This document shows, one piece after another, positions 17,675 to 28,247 of a stretch of DNA of 64,000 bases. Each line of letters begins with the position of its first letter. The first letter of the stretch is position 1. The translations under genes and the position numbers were made by a program. The notes beneath the pieces were generated by a model that was not told where the DNA came from, made no database searches, and saw only the letters and a program-made list of their open reading frames with translations. This stretch comes from Pantoea sp. IMH (lineage in GTDB: Bacteria > Pseudomonadota > Gammaproteobacteria > Enterobacterales > Enterobacteriaceae), in contig NZ_JFGT01000007.1 in the NCBI RefSeq assembly GCF_000599885.1, forward strand, positions 62,001 through 126,000. Reading direction: 5' to 3'.

Positions 17675-20359
17675 ATGGCCGTTACTAATGTTGCTGAACT
17701 TAACGCACTGGTTGAACGTGTAAAAAAAGCCCAGCGAGAATATGCCAATTTCACTCAAGAACAAGTTGACAAGATTTTCCGCGCCGCGGCTCTTGCCGCC
17801 GCTGATGCCCGAATTCCGCTGGCAAAAATGGCCGTTGCAGAATCAGGCATGGGTATTGTTGAAGATAAAGTCATTAAAAACCACTTCGCTTCTGAATATA
17901 TTTACAACGCCTATAAAGATGAAAAAACCTGCGGTATCCTTGATACCGATGATACGTTTGGCACCATCACTATCGCTGAACCAACAGGCCTGATTTGCGG
18001 TATCGTCCCCACCACTAACCCGACTTCTACGGCGATTTTCAAAGCGCTTATCAGCCTGAAAACCCGTAACGGTATTATCTTCTCTCCTCATCCACGTGCC
18101 AAAGATGCGACGAATAAAGCGGCGGATATCGTGCTGCAGGCAGCGATTGCCGCAGGGGCGCCTAAAGATATTATCGGCTGGATTGACGTCCCTTCCGTCG
18201 AGCTTTCTAACCAACTGATGCACCATCCGGATATCAACCTGATTCTGGCTACCGGTGGTCCGGGCATGGTGAAAGCGGCCTACAGTTCTGGTAAACCTGC
18301 TATCGGTGTTGGCGCGGGGAACACGCCGGTCGTGATTGACGAAACGGCGGATATCAAGCGCGCTGTAGCGTCAATCCTGATGTCAAAAACCTTCGATAAC
18401 GGCGTTATTTGTGCATCTGAACAGTCTGTCATCGTGGTTGATTCAGCCTATGAGGCCGTACGCGAGCGTTTTGCCAGCCACGGCGGCTATATGCTGCAGG
18501 GTGAAGAACTCAAAGCTGTGCAGAATATTATTCTGAAAAATGGCGGTCTGAATGCGGCTATCGTCGGACAGCCCGCGGTGAAAATTGCTGAAATGGCCGG
18601 CATTAAAGTGCCCGCTAACACCAAAATCCTGATTGGTGAAGTGAAGCTGGTCGATGAGAGCGAGCCTTTTGCGCACGAAAAACTTTCCCCTACGCTTGCC
18701 ATGTACCGCGCGAAAGATTTTGAAGATGCCGTTTCTAAAGCGGAAAAACTCGTGGCGATGGGCGGTATCGGTCACACTTCTTGTCTCTATACTGACCAGG
18801 ATAACGAGCGCGAACGCGTGAACTATTTTGGCGATAAAATGAAGACTGCGCGTATCCTGATCAATACTCCGGCTTCTCAGGGCGGTATTGGCGACCTTTA
18901 TAACTTCAAACTGGCACCGTCTCTGACGCTGGGCTGTGGTTCATGGGGTGGTAACTCAATTTCTGAAAACGTCGGACCTAAACACCTGATCAATAAGAAA
19001 ACTGTCGCCAAGCGAGCTGAGAATATGTTGTGGCATAAACTTCCTAAGTCTATCTACTTCCGCCGTGGTTCACTGCCTATCGCCATGGAAGAAGTGGCAA
19101 CCGACGGAGCTAAACGTGCCTTTATCGTGACGGACCGGTTCCTGTTCAATAACGGTTACGCCGATCAGATTGTTTCCGTACTGAAATCTCACGGTATTGA
19201 AACTGAAGTCTTTTTCGAAGTGGAAGCAGATCCAACGCTGAGCATTGTGCGCAAAGGCGCAGAGCAGATGAACTCCTTTAAGCCGGATGTCATCATCGCG
19301 CTGGGCGGTGGTTCCCCGATGGATGCGGCCAAAATCATGTGGGTGATGTACGAACATCCGGAAACCCACTTCGAAGAACTGGCGCTGCGCTTTATGGATA
19401 TCCGTAAACGTATCTACAAGTTCCCGAAAATGGGCGTGAAGGCGAAAATGATCGCAATCACCACCACTTCCGGTACCGGCTCTGAAGTCACACCTTTCGC
19501 CGTGGTCACCGATGACGCTACCGGCCAGAAATATCCGCTGGCTGACTATGCGCTGACGCCTGACATGGCTATCGTTGACGCCAACCTGGTGATGAATATG
19601 CCGAAGTCCCTCTGTGCCTTCGGTGGTCTGGATGCGGTGACCCACGCGCTGGAAGCTTACGTATCTGTGCTGGCGAACGAGTACTCTGATGGCCAGGCTC
19701 TGCAGGCGCTGAAGCTGCTGCAGGAAAACCTGCCGGCAAGCTATCATGAAGGCGCGAAGAATCCGGTTGCCCGCGAGCGCGTTCATAACGCCGCGACTAT
19801 CGCTGGTATCGCGTTTGCTAACGCCTTCCTGGGCGTCTGTCACTCAATGGCGCATAAACTGGGTTCAGAGTTCCATCTTCCTCACGGTCTCGCTAACGCC
19901 CTGCTGATCAGTAACGTTATTCGCTACAATGCGAACGACAATCCGACTAAGCAGACCGCCTTCAGCCAGTACGATCGTCCGCAGGCGCGTCGTCGCTATG
20001 CTGAAGTGGCCGACCATCTGCGTCTGAGTGCACCAGGCGATCGCACCGCTCAGAAAATTGAGAAGCTGCTGGCATGGCTTGAAGAGATTAAAGCGGAGCT
20101 GGGTATTCCTAAATCTATTCGCGAAGCTGGCGTGCAGGAAGCAGACTTCCTGGCGAAAGTGGATAAGCTGGCTGATGATGCGTTTGACGATCAGTGTACC
20201 GGTGCTAACCCACGTTACCCGCTGATCGCTGAGCTGAAACAAATCATGCTGGATACCTTCTACGGCCGCGAATATACCGAACCTTTTGCAAACGTTGCTG
20301 AAGCCGTCACCGCTCAGCCGGTGGAAGCGAAAAAAGCCGAAAAGAAAGTTAAAAAGTAA
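17675..20359 (+). CDS. adhE: Bifunctional acetaldehyde-CoA/alcohol dehydrogenase
   Basis: Reduces acetyl-CoA to acetaldehyde and then to ethanol with NADH, regenerating NAD+ in fermentation; assembles into helical spirosomes. The 894 residues comprise an aldehyde dehydrogenase domain (about 1-440, catalytic Cys246 in NGVICASEQSV) and an iron-dependent alcohol dehydrogenase domain (about 450-870, NAD site GGGSPMDAAK and the metal-binding segment with GVCHSMAHKLG). The Lys-rich C-terminal tail (KKAEKKVKK) is typical. A strong AGGAGAG site precedes the ATG. A single-gene unit closed by a terminator. Confidence 0.98.
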   Translation: MAVTNVAELNALVERVKKAQREYANFTQEQVDKIFRAAALAAADARIPLAKMAVAESGMGIVEDKVIKNHFASEYIYNAYKDEKTCGILDTDDTFGTITIAEPTGLICGIVPTTNPTSTAIFKALISLKTRNGIIFSPHPRAKDATNKAADIVLQAAIAAGAPKDIIGWIDVPSVELSNQLMHHPDINLILATGGPGMVKAAYSSGKPAIGVGAGNTPVVIDETADIKRAVASILMSKTFDNGVICASEQSVIVVDSAYEAVRERFASHGGYMLQGEELKAVQNIILKNGGLNAAIVGQPAVKIAEMAGIKVPANTKILIGEVKLVDESEPFAHEKLSPTLAMYRAKDFEDAVSKAEKLVAMGGIGHTSCLYTDQDNERERVNYFGDKMKTARILINTPASQGGIGDLYNFKLAPSLTLGCGSWGGNSISENVGPKHLINKKTVAKRAENMLWHKLPKSIYFRRGSLPIAMEEVATDGAKRAFIVTDRFLFNNGYADQIVSVLKSHGIETEVFFEVEADPTLSIVRKGAEQMNSFKPDVIIALGGGSPMDAAKIMWVMYEHPETHFEELALRFMDIRKRIYKFPKMGVKAKMIAITTTSGTGSEVTPFAVVTDDATGQKYPLADYALTPDMAIVDANLVMNMPKSLCAFGGLDAVTHALEAYVSVLANEYSDGQALQALKLLQENLPASYHEGAKNPVARERVHNAATIAGIAFANAFLGVCHSMAHKLGSEFHLPHGLANALLISNVIRYNANDNPTKQTAFSQYDRPQARRRYAEVADHLRLSAPGDRTAQKIEKLLAWLEEIKAELGIPKSIREAGVQEADFLAKVDKLADDAFDDQCTGANPRYPLIAELKQIMLDTFYGREYTEPFANVAEAVTAQPVEAKKAEKKVKK

Positions 20360-20376
20360 ACTGAGTCAACATTAAC

Positions 20377-20402
20377 AAACCCGCCGGAAGGCGGGTTTTT
20401 TT
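20377..20402 (+). terminator. Terminator of adhE
   Basis: Perfect stem AAACCCGCC / GGCGGGTTT with a GGAA tetraloop and seven T residues, 18 bp after the adhE stop. Confidence 0.93.
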
Positions 20403-20484
20403 ATGGGTAAACATTTATAAAATTTATGAAACCATGGCTATATGTCGGTCAGGAATGCCATTTTCTTCCCCGGGAAATAAGGTC

Positions 20485-21105
20485 TCATGATTGATCTTTA
20501 TGTTCACCATAAATGGCCCGTAACGAACCCTGTTCCAGGGCTTCTTTATAATGTTTCCGGCAAACTGAAACGTAACGTTCATTACCCCCAATCACGACCT
20601 GCTCACCCTCTTTAAAAGGCGCCCCGTTACTGTCCAGCCTTAATACCATTCCGGCCTTCCTGCCGCAGTGACAAACGGTTTTTAATTCAACAAGCTTATC
20701 CGCCCAGGCCAGTAAATAGTGGCTACCGCTGAATAACTCACCCTGAAAATCTGTACGCAAACCATAGCAGAGCACAGGAATATCAAGCTCGTCCACAACG
20801 TCTGATAACGCCTTAACCTGGTCACGCGTCAGAAACTGGCATTCATCAATCAGTACGCAGTGTACCGGTTCCAGTTGATGTTCAGCGCTGATCGTCTCGA
20901 AAAGTAAACTTTCGTTATTATACAATTTTGCTGGAGAAGAAAGTCCAATTCTCGAACTGACTTTCCCCATACCAAACCGGTTGTCTATCTCGGCGGTGAA
21001 GACCAGCGTGCGCATACCGCGCTCCTGGTAATTATAAGAAGACTGCAGAAGTGCGGTGGACTTACCCGCGTTCATTGCAGAGTAATAGAAATATAGCTGA
21101 GCCAT
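20485..21105 (-). CDS. tdk: Thymidine kinase
   Basis: Phosphorylates thymidine and deoxyuridine with ATP for nucleotide salvage. It has 206 residues with the P-loop SAMNAGKST, the DECQFL motif and zinc-binding Cys pairs (CHCGRK and near VCRKH). The ATG at 21105 lies 9 bases after GGAG and matches the family start ([17 protein letters not shown]); an in-frame TTG at 21114 is rejected. It is transcribed away from hns. Confidence 0.97.
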   Translation of the reverse strand: MAQLYFYYSAMNAGKSTALLQSSYNYQERGMRTLVFTAEIDNRFGMGKVSSRIGLSSPAKLYNNESLLFETISAEHQLEPVHCVLIDECQFLTRDQVKALSDVVDELDIPVLCYGLRTDFQGELFSGSHYLLAWADKLVELKTVCHCGRKAGMVLRLDSNGAPFKEGEQVVIGGNERYVSVCRKHYKEALEQGSLRAIYGEHKDQS

Positions 21106-21594
21106 AAGCTTCAACTCCGGATAAAAGTTTGCATCAGATTTTCACGGAGTGTATCACAACCACTCGTCCGCAGAGAAAACGTGATGCCTGTGCCAGCGCA
21201 TGATTACCCGCTTCTGCCCCCTGAGCGCAGATTATTTACATAAATCTGCATTCCCCGCCTGTTTGCTGAGCATTTTATGATAAAAAGAGGCTTGCAGTTC
21301 AAATATCCACTGTTTTTTCCGGGGGTTAGTCCCGGTTTATCGAAGAGGAAATAGCGTTTCAGTCATGATAATTCCCGCCACTAAAGGAGTATCTTAATAG
21401 ATCAGGATGAAGAGTTATTACGGCATATTCTTGTCTAATCATAAGAATTCTCCCGTTAATAAGTGCGAAGTGACGCTCTTTATCGGGATTATACAGTTGC
21501 CGTTTTAAAATTACCTATTGCAGTTCCTATTCACGCACCCTATTATTATCAGGAAGAACAGTCCCCCACCTTTTATAATTTTGAGATTTGGATA
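21106..21594. other. tdk-hns intergenic region (489 bp, no gene)
   Basis: No gene is convincing. GCAGATT and AATCTGC (21227-21249) form a 7-bp hairpin without a T-run. The long AT-rich stretch before hns fits the long, autoregulated hns leader. An open frame runs in from 21463 but has no ribosome site and is unlike H-NS until 21595. Confidence 0.4.
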
Positions 21595-22002
21595 ATGAGC
21601 GAAGCACTTAAAATTTTGAACAACATTCGTACCCTGCGCGCCCAGGCGAGAGAATGCACGCTGGAAACGCTGGAAGAGATGCTGGAAAAACTGGAAGTTG
21701 TGGTCAATGAGCGTCGCGAAGAAGAGAGCCACGCGCAGGCTGAGAACGAAGAACGCATCCGAAAACTGCAGCAGTACCGTGAAATGCTGATTGCAGATGG
21801 TATCGATCCTAATGAACTGCTCTCCACGCTGACGGCCACTAAAGCGACAGGTAAAACCAAACGCGCGGCCCGTCCGGCTAAATACAAATATATTGATGAA
21901 AATGGCGAATCCAGAACCTGGACCGGCCAGGGCCGCACCCCAGCCGTGATTAAGAAAGCCATCGAAGAAGAAGGCAAACAGCTGGACGATTTCCTGCTGT
22001 AA
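21595..22002 (+). CDS. hns: DNA-binding protein H-NS
   Basis: Nucleoid-associated protein that silences AT-rich and horizontally acquired DNA by forming filaments. It has 135 residues (137 in E. coli). The N-terminal coiled-coil dimerisation domain (about 1-64) and the C-terminal DNA-binding domain with the AT-minor-groove motif QGR at residues 112-114 ([15 protein letters not shown]) are intact. The start [15 protein letters not shown] is the family start. Confidence 0.98.
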   Translation: MSEALKILNNIRTLRAQARECTLETLEEMLEKLEVVVNERREEESHAQAENEERIRKLQQYREMLIADGIDPNELLSTLTATKATGKTKRAARPAKYKYIDENGESRTWTGQGRTPAVIKKAIEEEGKQLDDFLL

Positions 22003-22028
22003 TAGCCATTTTTGTGCTTCAGAAAATT

Positions 22029-22053
22029 CCCCATTCCTGTAATGGGGTTTTTT
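22029..22053 (+). terminator. Terminator of hns
   Basis: Stem CCCCATT / AATGGGG with a CCTGT loop and six T residues, 26 bp after the hns stop. Confidence 0.9.
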
Positions 22054-22082
22054 ATATGTTCAGCTTAGCAGCGCCATAAATT

Positions 22083-22107
22083 AAAAAAGGAAGCACGCCG
22101 GCTTCCT
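22083..22107 (-). terminator. Terminator of the galU-ugd-epimerase unit
   Basis: On the minus strand GGAAGC and GCTTCC form a stem with a 6-base loop followed by six T (A run 22083-22088 on the plus strand), 23 bp after the epimerase stop. Confidence 0.88.
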
Positions 22108-22129
22108 CTTCTGCACTTATTCCGCCAGC

Positions 22130-23137
22130 TCAGACCTGGTAGAATTCGCGATACCAGCTGACAAACTTAGCGATACCTTCTTCCACGCCCGTCTTAGGCT
22201 TAAATCCTGTCGCCTGATAGAGCGCACTGGTATCCGCGCTGGTTTCAAGCACGTCACCTGGCTGCATCGGTAGCATGTTCTTATCCGCTTTCATTCCCAG
22301 TGCTTTTTCCAGCGCCTCGATATAGCTCATCAGCGTGACCGGCTGGCTGTTGCCGATATTATAAACGCGGTAAGGCGCTGAACTGGTTGCAGGGCTCCCC
22401 TGCTCTACCGTCCATTCCGGGTCCGCCTGTGGGACCACATCCTGGAGCCGGAAAATAGCCTCAGCGATGTCATCTATATAAGTAAAATCGCGACGCATCT
22501 GCCCCTGGTTATAAACGTCTATTTTCTCTCCGGCAATAATCGCTCTGGTAAATTTAAACAGCGCCATATCAGGCCGCCCCCAGGGACCGTAAACGGTAAA
22601 GAACCGCAGGCCGGTGGTGGGAATACCATAGAGATGAGAATAGGTATGGGACATTAATTCATTGGCTTTCTTGGTCGCAGCATAAAGCGAGACCGGGTGA
22701 TCTACCGAATCCTCCGTAGAGAACGGCATTTTTCGGTTAAGGCCATAAACCGAACTGGAGGAAGCGTAAAGCAGGTGGCCGATATGATTATGCCGGCACC
22801 CTTCAAGAATATTAAGATGGCCAATCAGATTGGCATCTGCATAGGCCAGAGGATTTTCAAGCGAATAACGAACGCCAGCCTGGGCGCCAAGATGAATTAC
22901 TCTGTCAAAACCCTGTTCAAGGAAAAGGTGGGCAATACCTTCACGGTCAGCAAGATCAATTTTGATAAACTGAAACGCGGGATGCGTTTCAATAAGAGCA
23001 AGGCGGGCCAGTTTGAGGTTAACATCATAATAATCATTCAGGTTGTCGATACCGACAACCTGGTGACCGGCAGCCAGCAGGCGTTCCGTTACGTGAAAAC
23101 CGATAAATCCTGCTGCGCCGGTAACCAGATATTTCAT
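22130..23137 (-). CDS. UDP-glucuronate 4-epimerase (NAD-dependent)
   Basis: Extended short-chain dehydrogenase/epimerase of 335 residues. The NAD loop is GAAGFIG (residues 7-13), a Ser-rich stretch ends ASSSSVYG (about 125-132), and the catalytic Tyr152-x3-Lys156 is in SLYAATKK. The NDYYDVNLKLARL segment and RFFTVYGPWGRPDMA are typical of UDP-GlcA/UDP-GalA epimerases (Uge/LpsL/CapD-like), not of GalE. It would convert UDP-glucuronate made by the upstream ugd product to UDP-galacturonate for capsule, exopolysaccharide or LPS core. It lies 10 bases after ugd. Substrate is inferred from family and context. Confidence 0.88.
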   Translation of the reverse strand: MKYLVTGAAGFIGFHVTERLLAAGHQVVGIDNLNDYYDVNLKLARLALIETHPAFQFIKIDLADREGIAHLFLEQGFDRVIHLGAQAGVRYSLENPLAYADANLIGHLNILEGCRHNHIGHLLYASSSSVYGLNRKMPFSTEDSVDHPVSLYAATKKANELMSHTYSHLYGIPTTGLRFFTVYGPWGRPDMALFKFTRAIIAGEKIDVYNQGQMRRDFTYIDDIAEAIFRLQDVVPQADPEWTVEQGSPATSSAPYRVYNIGNSQPVTLMSYIEALEKALGMKADKNMLPMQPGDVLETSADTSALYQATGFKPKTGVEEGIAKFVSWYREFYQV

Positions 23138-23147
23138 ACTGTCCTCG

Positions 23148-24491
23148 TTAATTATGCAATTTTAATGAAGCTCCGCGGCCGATTGCATAATAAACAAAAC
23201 CGCGTTTGCTGACTCTTTCTGGATCATACAGGTTACGACCATCAAAAATCACGGGTTCTTTCAGGGCATTTTTAATCACGTCAAAATCTGGCGCGCGGAA
23301 ATTCTGCCATTCGGTACAGATAACCAGACCATCGGCACCCTGCAGGGCGGCTTCTTTCGTTCCCATCAGCTTAAGATCGCTGCGATGACCATAGATACGC
23401 TGCGCTTCATCCATCGCTTCCGGATCGAAAGCCTGAACGGAAGCACCCGCTTCCCACAGCGATTCCATCAGCACGCGGCTTGACGCTTCACGCATATCAT
23501 CTGTGTTGGGCTTGAATGAAAGCCCCCACAGTGCAAAGGTTCTGCCCTTCAGATCGTCGCCAAAGTGGCGCTTGATAAAGTCAGGCAGCTTGCTTTTCTG
23601 CGCGTCGTTGACATCTTCAACGGCCTGTAACAGACGTGGCTTATAGCCAATCTGCTCCGCCGTACGAATCAGCGCCTGAACATCTTTCGGGAAGCAGGAA
23701 CCGCCGTAACCACAGCCAGGATAGATGAATGAGTAGCCGATACGGGAATCAGAACCAATGCCCTGACGCACCTTCTCAACATCGGCACCCAGACGTTCCG
23801 CCAGGTTCGAGATCTCATTCATAAAGCTGATTTTAGTAGCCAGCATGCAGTTTGCTGCATACTTGGTCAGCTCAGCACTACGGATATCCATCAGGATCAT
23901 GCGATCGTGATTGCGGTTGAATGGCTCATACAGCTCGCGCAGCAGATCAACAACTTCATCGTTATCCGTGCCCACCACAATTCGTTCAGGACGCATGCAG
24001 TCATTCACCGCAGCCCCTTCCTTAAGAAATTCCGGGTTAGACACCACATCAAAGGCAATATCTGCACCGCGCGCCTTCAATGTCTCTTCCATAACGGCAC
24101 GAACGCGGTCAGCGGTCCCTACCGGTACGGTTGATTTATCGATCACAACTTTATGTTCGTTCATATGCTGTGCGATAGTACGGGCGACGGCGGTAACATA
24201 TTTCAGATCCGCTGAACCATCTTCATCCGGCGGTGTTCCCACAGCGATAAACTGCATGGTGCCGTGATTAACCCCCTCTTCCGCTGCGGTGGAAAATTTA
24301 AGGCGTCCCGCCTCATAGTTCTGCATCACCAGCGGCGTCAGGCCCGGTTCAAAAATTGGAATGATCCCTTTCTTCAGATTTTCGACTTTATTTTCGTCGA
24401 CATCGATGCAAAGAACGTCATGTCCGACTTCAGCTAAAACTGCAGCCTGAACCAGACCCACATAGCCGATACCAAATACGGTGACTTTCAT
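23148..24491 (-). CDS. ugd: UDP-glucose 6-dehydrogenase
   Basis: Oxidises UDP-glucose to UDP-glucuronate with two NAD+, supplying exopolysaccharide and aminoarabinose synthesis. It has 447 residues: N-terminal Rossmann motif GIGYVGL (about 7-13), central domain, catalytic Cys in YGGSCFPKD, and a C-terminal UDP-binding domain ([16 protein letters not shown]). The length and YGGSC motif fit the long bacterial Ugd type. It lies 24 bases after galU and forms an operon with the epimerase. Confidence 0.97.
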   Translation of the reverse strand: MKVTVFGIGYVGLVQAAVLAEVGHDVLCIDVDENKVENLKKGIIPIFEPGLTPLVMQNYEAGRLKFSTAAEEGVNHGTMQFIAVGTPPDEDGSADLKYVTAVARTIAQHMNEHKVVIDKSTVPVGTADRVRAVMEETLKARGADIAFDVVSNPEFLKEGAAVNDCMRPERIVVGTDNDEVVDLLRELYEPFNRNHDRMILMDIRSAELTKYAANCMLATKISFMNEISNLAERLGADVEKVRQGIGSDSRIGYSFIYPGCGYGGSCFPKDVQALIRTAEQIGYKPRLLQAVEDVNDAQKSKLPDFIKRHFGDDLKGRTFALWGLSFKPNTDDMREASSRVLMESLWEAGASVQAFDPEAMDEAQRIYGHRSDLKLMGTKEAALQGADGLVICTEWQNFRAPDFDVIKNALKEPVIFDGRNLYDPERVSKRGFVYYAIGRGASLKLHN

Positions 24492-24515
24492 TGATTTGTC
24501 CCGGTTAAAATTAAA

Positions 24516-25424
24516 TTACTTTTTAGAACCAACAGTAGCATCAAGCCACTCTTTGAAGTCGCTGCCCAGCGTATTGTGACGCACGCCGTATTCAACGAAA
24601 GCCTGCATATAACCCAGTTTGTTACCGCAGTCATGGCTTACGCCTTTCAGGTGATAAGCTTCTACGGTTTCTTTATCCATCAGCATGGCAATTGAGTCAG
24701 TCAGCTGAATCTCATCACCCGCGCCCGGAGGCGTTTTCGCCAGCAGAGGCCAGATATCAGCGGAGAGGACGTAGCGTCCCACAACGGCCAGGTTAGACGG
24801 TGCTTTATCAGCTTTTGGCTTCTCAACCACGCCAACCATTGGTGCGCTTTCACCGGCTTTCAGCTCGGCGCCCTGGCAGTCCACAACACCGTAAGCGGTA
24901 ACGTCGGCGACAGGCTCGACCATGATCTGGCTGTGCCCCGTTTCGTCGAAACGACGCATCATATCGGCGAGGTTATCTTTTGCCAGGTTAGATTCGTACT
25001 CATCAATAATAACGTCAGGCAGGATGACGGCGACAGGTTCGTTACCCACGACCGGATAAGCACACATCACCGCGTGACCCAGGCCTTTGGCCAGACCCTG
25101 ACGTACCTGCATGATGGTGACATGAGGTGGGCAGATAGACTGGATTTCTTCCAGCAGCTGACGCTTAACGCGTTTTTCCAACATCGCTTCCAGTTCGAAA
25201 CTGGTGTCAAAGTGGTTTTCGATGGAGTTTTTAGAAGAGTGCGTAACCAGCACAATTTCGTTAATCCCTGCGGCGATACACTCGTTAACGACATACTGAA
25301 TTAACGGCTTATCAACCAGCGGCAACATCTCTTTTGGAATCGCCTTGGTTGCTGGCAACATACGCGTTCCCAAACCCGCTACCGGGATTACCGCTTTTTT
25401 TACTTTAGACTTATAGGTAGACAT
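24516..25424 (-). CDS. galU: UTP-glucose-1-phosphate uridylyltransferase
   Basis: Makes UDP-glucose from glucose 1-phosphate and UTP. It has 302 residues as in E. coli, with the nucleotidyltransferase signature [17 protein letters not shown], the sugar-phosphate segment GLGHAV and the Lys in VVEKPK. The ATG at 25424 lies 7 bases after AGAGG and gives the family start; the upstream nine codons are not needed. First gene of the galU-ugd-epimerase unit, whose three products convert glucose 1-phosphate stepwise to UDP-galacturonate. Confidence 0.97.
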   Translation of the reverse strand: MSTYKSKVKKAVIPVAGLGTRMLPATKAIPKEMLPLVDKPLIQYVVNECIAAGINEIVLVTHSSKNSIENHFDTSFELEAMLEKRVKRQLLEEIQSICPPHVTIMQVRQGLAKGLGHAVMCAYPVVGNEPVAVILPDVIIDEYESNLAKDNLADMMRRFDETGHSQIMVEPVADVTAYGVVDCQGAELKAGESAPMVGVVEKPKADKAPSNLAVVGRYVLSADIWPLLAKTPPGAGDEIQLTDSIAMLMDKETVEAYHLKGVSHDCGNKLGYMQAFVEYGVRHNTLGSDFKEWLDATVGSKK

Positions 25425-25618
25425 CAGAGTACCTCTCTTTAGGCCGTTCAAGTTATTACTTGATATGTCGATTAAAAAACGAAGTGAGTATACCAGTTCA
25501 TGCCGGGCGGAATTATCCTGGTTGAATCAATTCAGTTGAATTTAAGACTATTACCCAAGTCTAAAGCCTGTCTCTGGCCCTGTCTGCGGGGAGTCATTAT
25601 AAAAAATACGCCATCCGC

Positions 25619-26632
25619 TTAATCGGTAGACAACATCAGGCGCAGCCTGCCGCCGGCACCCCATACCTGACATTGCCATGCGTCACAACGCTGACTTATT
25701 TGATTAAGATGCGTACTGCCCAGAGTGCCAAGCGGCACGCCATTACTGAGCTGTATTTGATGTGTATCGACGTTAAGCGTGGCATTTAAGCCAGCGGAAA
25801 CAAGGATCAGATTTTTTAAGCCCTGATGATAGTAACCCACCAATAAAGGAAATTGCCCTTTAAGGTTCGCCTGGCGTAAAAGAAGGTTAACCTGTTTCAG
25901 CAAACCATTTAATTCCGGCAGACGCTGCGCCTGGCCGGACAATTGATCCTGCAGCAGGCCGTTAAATAAAGCACGGAGCAACAGAGCAGCCAGCACGCCA
26001 TTATCCCCAGCCCGGGTAACATCAAGACAGTAGAAGGCGAGATCTTTTTCTGATAGCGCTGCAACATCCAGCACCAGACCGGGTTGCTCAGCCGTCGTCA
26101 GCTGACGGTAATTTATCCGGCAGTTGGCAATGACTTGTTGCACAGGCGGCTGAAGCTGTTTCAGTAATTTGGCGGCAGCCTGGGGATCGCGAACCAGCGC
26201 GTCCCAGTCCTGGAAGAGTTGCTCATCTTCCTCCACTTTTGAAGTAAACATGGACGGATAGAGGCATTCGTAGACGGCTTCACGCAGACGGGCCAGATCT
26301 TTAAGCGGCTTCAACAGCACATCCTGAACGCCCAGCCGTAATACCTGCGCGATATCCGCCATATTTTCAGTGGCAGAAATCACCAGCACAGGGATGTCGC
26401 TGCCTTTACTGCGAAGATGCTCAACCAGCTTAAGCCCGTTCATCCGGGGCATTGCGAGATCACAAATGATCAGTTCGGGGCTAAGGTGAGTTAACTTCTC
26501 CAGCGCCTGAACGCCATCATCCGCCAGGGTAATGGTCGCGCCGAGCGCGCTAAGGAAGTTATCCAGCAATGAGCGGAAAACGACTTCGTCTTCAACGATC
26601 AGAATCTGTTTTCCGCTTAATGGCTTGTCCAT
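25619..26632 (-). CDS. rssB: Sigma-S degradation adaptor RssB
   Basis: Response regulator that delivers the stress sigma factor RpoS to ClpXP. The 337 residues comprise a receiver domain (1-125; acidic Glu/Asp pair VEDE, phosphorylatable Asp58 in IICDLAMP, Lys in LLKPL) and a C-terminal phosphatase-like effector domain that has lost the catalytic residues. Follows rssA by 76 bases, an arrangement typical of enterobacteria. Confidence 0.95.
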   Translation of the reverse strand: MDKPLSGKQILIVEDEVVFRSLLDNFLSALGATITLADDGVQALEKLTHLSPELIICDLAMPRMNGLKLVEHLRSKGSDIPVLVISATENMADIAQVLRLGVQDVLLKPLKDLARLREAVYECLYPSMFTSKVEEDEQLFQDWDALVRDPQAAAKLLKQLQPPVQQVIANCRINYRQLTTAEQPGLVLDVAALSEKDLAFYCLDVTRAGDNGVLAALLLRALFNGLLQDQLSGQAQRLPELNGLLKQVNLLLRQANLKGQFPLLVGYYHQGLKNLILVSAGLNATLNVDTHQIQLSNGVPLGTLGSTHLNQISQRCDAWQCQVWGAGGRLRLMLSTD

Positions 26633-26708
26633 TATCCCCCCTTGTACATCAGATTACACAATAGTGGCCCATAAACCCCAATCGTGCCTGTCAGAATTGC
26701 CCTAACGC

Positions 26709-27635
26709 TCATTTTTCTCTTCCCGGTAAAGGCTTACCGCCTGCCAGCGGGAGTAGTTCATCCATTTTTTTCTCAACGGCAAGCCGCCCGGCGGCAATCG
26801 CCTCTTCCGCCCGGTGAAAGTCCAGGGTGGAAATCTGTGGGCAGAAGGGTTGAATCAGCACGTCGGGTGGATCGCCTGCCATGCGGTTCCGTTTGAGCCG
26901 GTTTTCAAGAACCTGAATGGAGGTGGTCATAATTTCCATTGCGCCGGGGCTTTGATTTATCTTTCGCTGAGCCACCCGGGCCAGGCTATTGCGTAGCCGC
27001 CCTCCCCAGCTGGTCACCACCTGGGCGGGTTGAGTCTCTTCACTTTCTGGCGTGACGGAGAAAAGATCCTGCTGCATAAGGTGCGCGTCATGCTGAAGAT
27101 CGACAGCAATGACAATATCGGCACCCAGCGCGCGGGTCAGAGAGATGGGAACTGGATTAACAACCGCCCCGTCGACCAGCCAGTAACCGTTCCAGGCTAC
27201 CGGCGCCAGCAGGCCGGGCATACTGCAGGAGGCGCGAATCGCCCGATGAAGATCGCCTTCCGTTAGCCATAGCTCTCTACCGGTACTCAGGTTTGTCGCC
27301 ACGGCGCCAAAAGGCAGCGTGCATTGTTCAATGTTATCAAACGTAATAAGACGGCGAATATGGTTGAAAACCCGTTCTCCACGCAGTAATCCACCGCGAC
27401 GCCATGAAAAATCCATCAGGCGTATGACATCCCAGTAACCGAAGGACCTTACCCAGGTTTCCATCAGCGGCAGGCGACCACTGGCGTAGGCGGCGCCTAC
27501 CAGCGCGCCAACGGAACAGCCTGCCACAACATCGATTTTGATACCTGCTCTTTCCAGCGCATCAATCACGCCAATGTGAGCCCATCCTTTTGCCGCACCC
27601 GATCCAAGTGCAAGTCCGATTTTAACTTGTCTCAT
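26709..27635 (-). CDS. rssA: Patatin-like phospholipase RssA
   Basis: A 308-residue patatin-family protein: glycine-rich oxyanion loop GSGAAKGWAH (11-20), nucleophile Ser41 in GCSVG and Asp155 in VDGAVVNP, so the Ser-Asp dyad is intact. Substrate unknown; E. coli RssA is also called an NTE-family protein. The ATG at 27635 with an AGAGG site matches the family start; the 13 codons upstream are not conserved. Cotranscribed with rssB. Confidence 0.94.
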   Translation of the reverse strand: MRQVKIGLALGSGAAKGWAHIGVIDALERAGIKIDVVAGCSVGALVGAAYASGRLPLMETWVRSFGYWDVIRLMDFSWRRGGLLRGERVFNHIRRLITFDNIEQCTLPFGAVATNLSTGRELWLTEGDLHRAIRASCSMPGLLAPVAWNGYWLVDGAVVNPVPISLTRALGADIVIAVDLQHDAHLMQQDLFSVTPESEETQPAQVVTSWGGRLRNSLARVAQRKINQSPGAMEIMTTSIQVLENRLKRNRMAGDPPDVLIQPFCPQISTLDFHRAEEAIAAGRLAVEKKMDELLPLAGGKPLPGREK

Positions 27636-27741
27636 TCCACCTCTGGCGTGCTCAACACTTTCAAATGGCATCATTCAGGCCGCTCGGTTACCATGATGCC
27701 CAACTACTTTATCCATCTTTATTATACTTGCCGGAGCCATC

Positions 27742-28200
27742 GTGTCTGACCCTTGCCCCTGCTGTAGCGGACTGGAGTATAACCTATGTTGCCACCCCTA
27801 CCTAAAGGGAGAGGCAATTCCCGACAGTCCGGAAGCGCTAATGCGCTCCCGCTATAGCGGTTATGCAAAACAAAATGCTGATTATCTCATCAACACCTGG
27901 CATTCCTCCTGTCAGGCAGAACGCTTTCGGGCCAGTCTTATCGAAAGTTTTGCCTCGACCCGCTGGCTAAGTCTACAAATAATTGAGACTGAAATGCCAG
28001 TGGTTAAGCCGGAAGGATTTGTGACATTTTTTGCACGTTTCTCTGAAAATGGGCAGGAAGGCTTTATTCACGAACGTTCACGCTTTCTTCGCGAGGAAAA
28101 ACGCTGGTACTATGTTGACGGAACCTACCCTGTCACCGGGCGTAACGATCGGTGCCCTTGCGGCTCCGGCAAAAAATTTAAGAAATGTTGTGGCCAGTAA
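27742..28200 (+). CDS. ychJ: YchJ family protein with SEC-C motifs
   Basis: A 152-residue UPF0225 protein with zinc-binding SEC-C motifs at both ends ([13 protein letters not shown] at about residues 4-16 and [13 protein letters not shown] near the C-terminus) around an NTF2-like core. SEC-C motifs in SecA bind zinc and contact SecB or ribosomes; the role of YchJ is not established. It starts with GTG. 47 bases separate it from purU. Confidence 0.93.
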   Translation: MSDPCPCCSGLEYNLCCHPYLKGEAIPDSPEALMRSRYSGYAKQNADYLINTWHSSCQAERFRASLIESFASTRWLSLQIIETEMPVVKPEGFVTFFARFSENGQEGFIHERSRFLREEKRWYYVDGTYPVTGRNDRCPCGSGKKFKKCCGQ

Positions 28201-28247
28201 CGGCCATCATTACCATATCGAGTTGCTTCAACAGGATTACCACCGCA

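Noticed and set aside
19070-19843. 257-codon minus-strand frame inside adhE.
   Set aside because: It is a shadow of a highly biased gene: adhE has full family identity on the other strand, and no ribosome site or homology supports the reverse frame.
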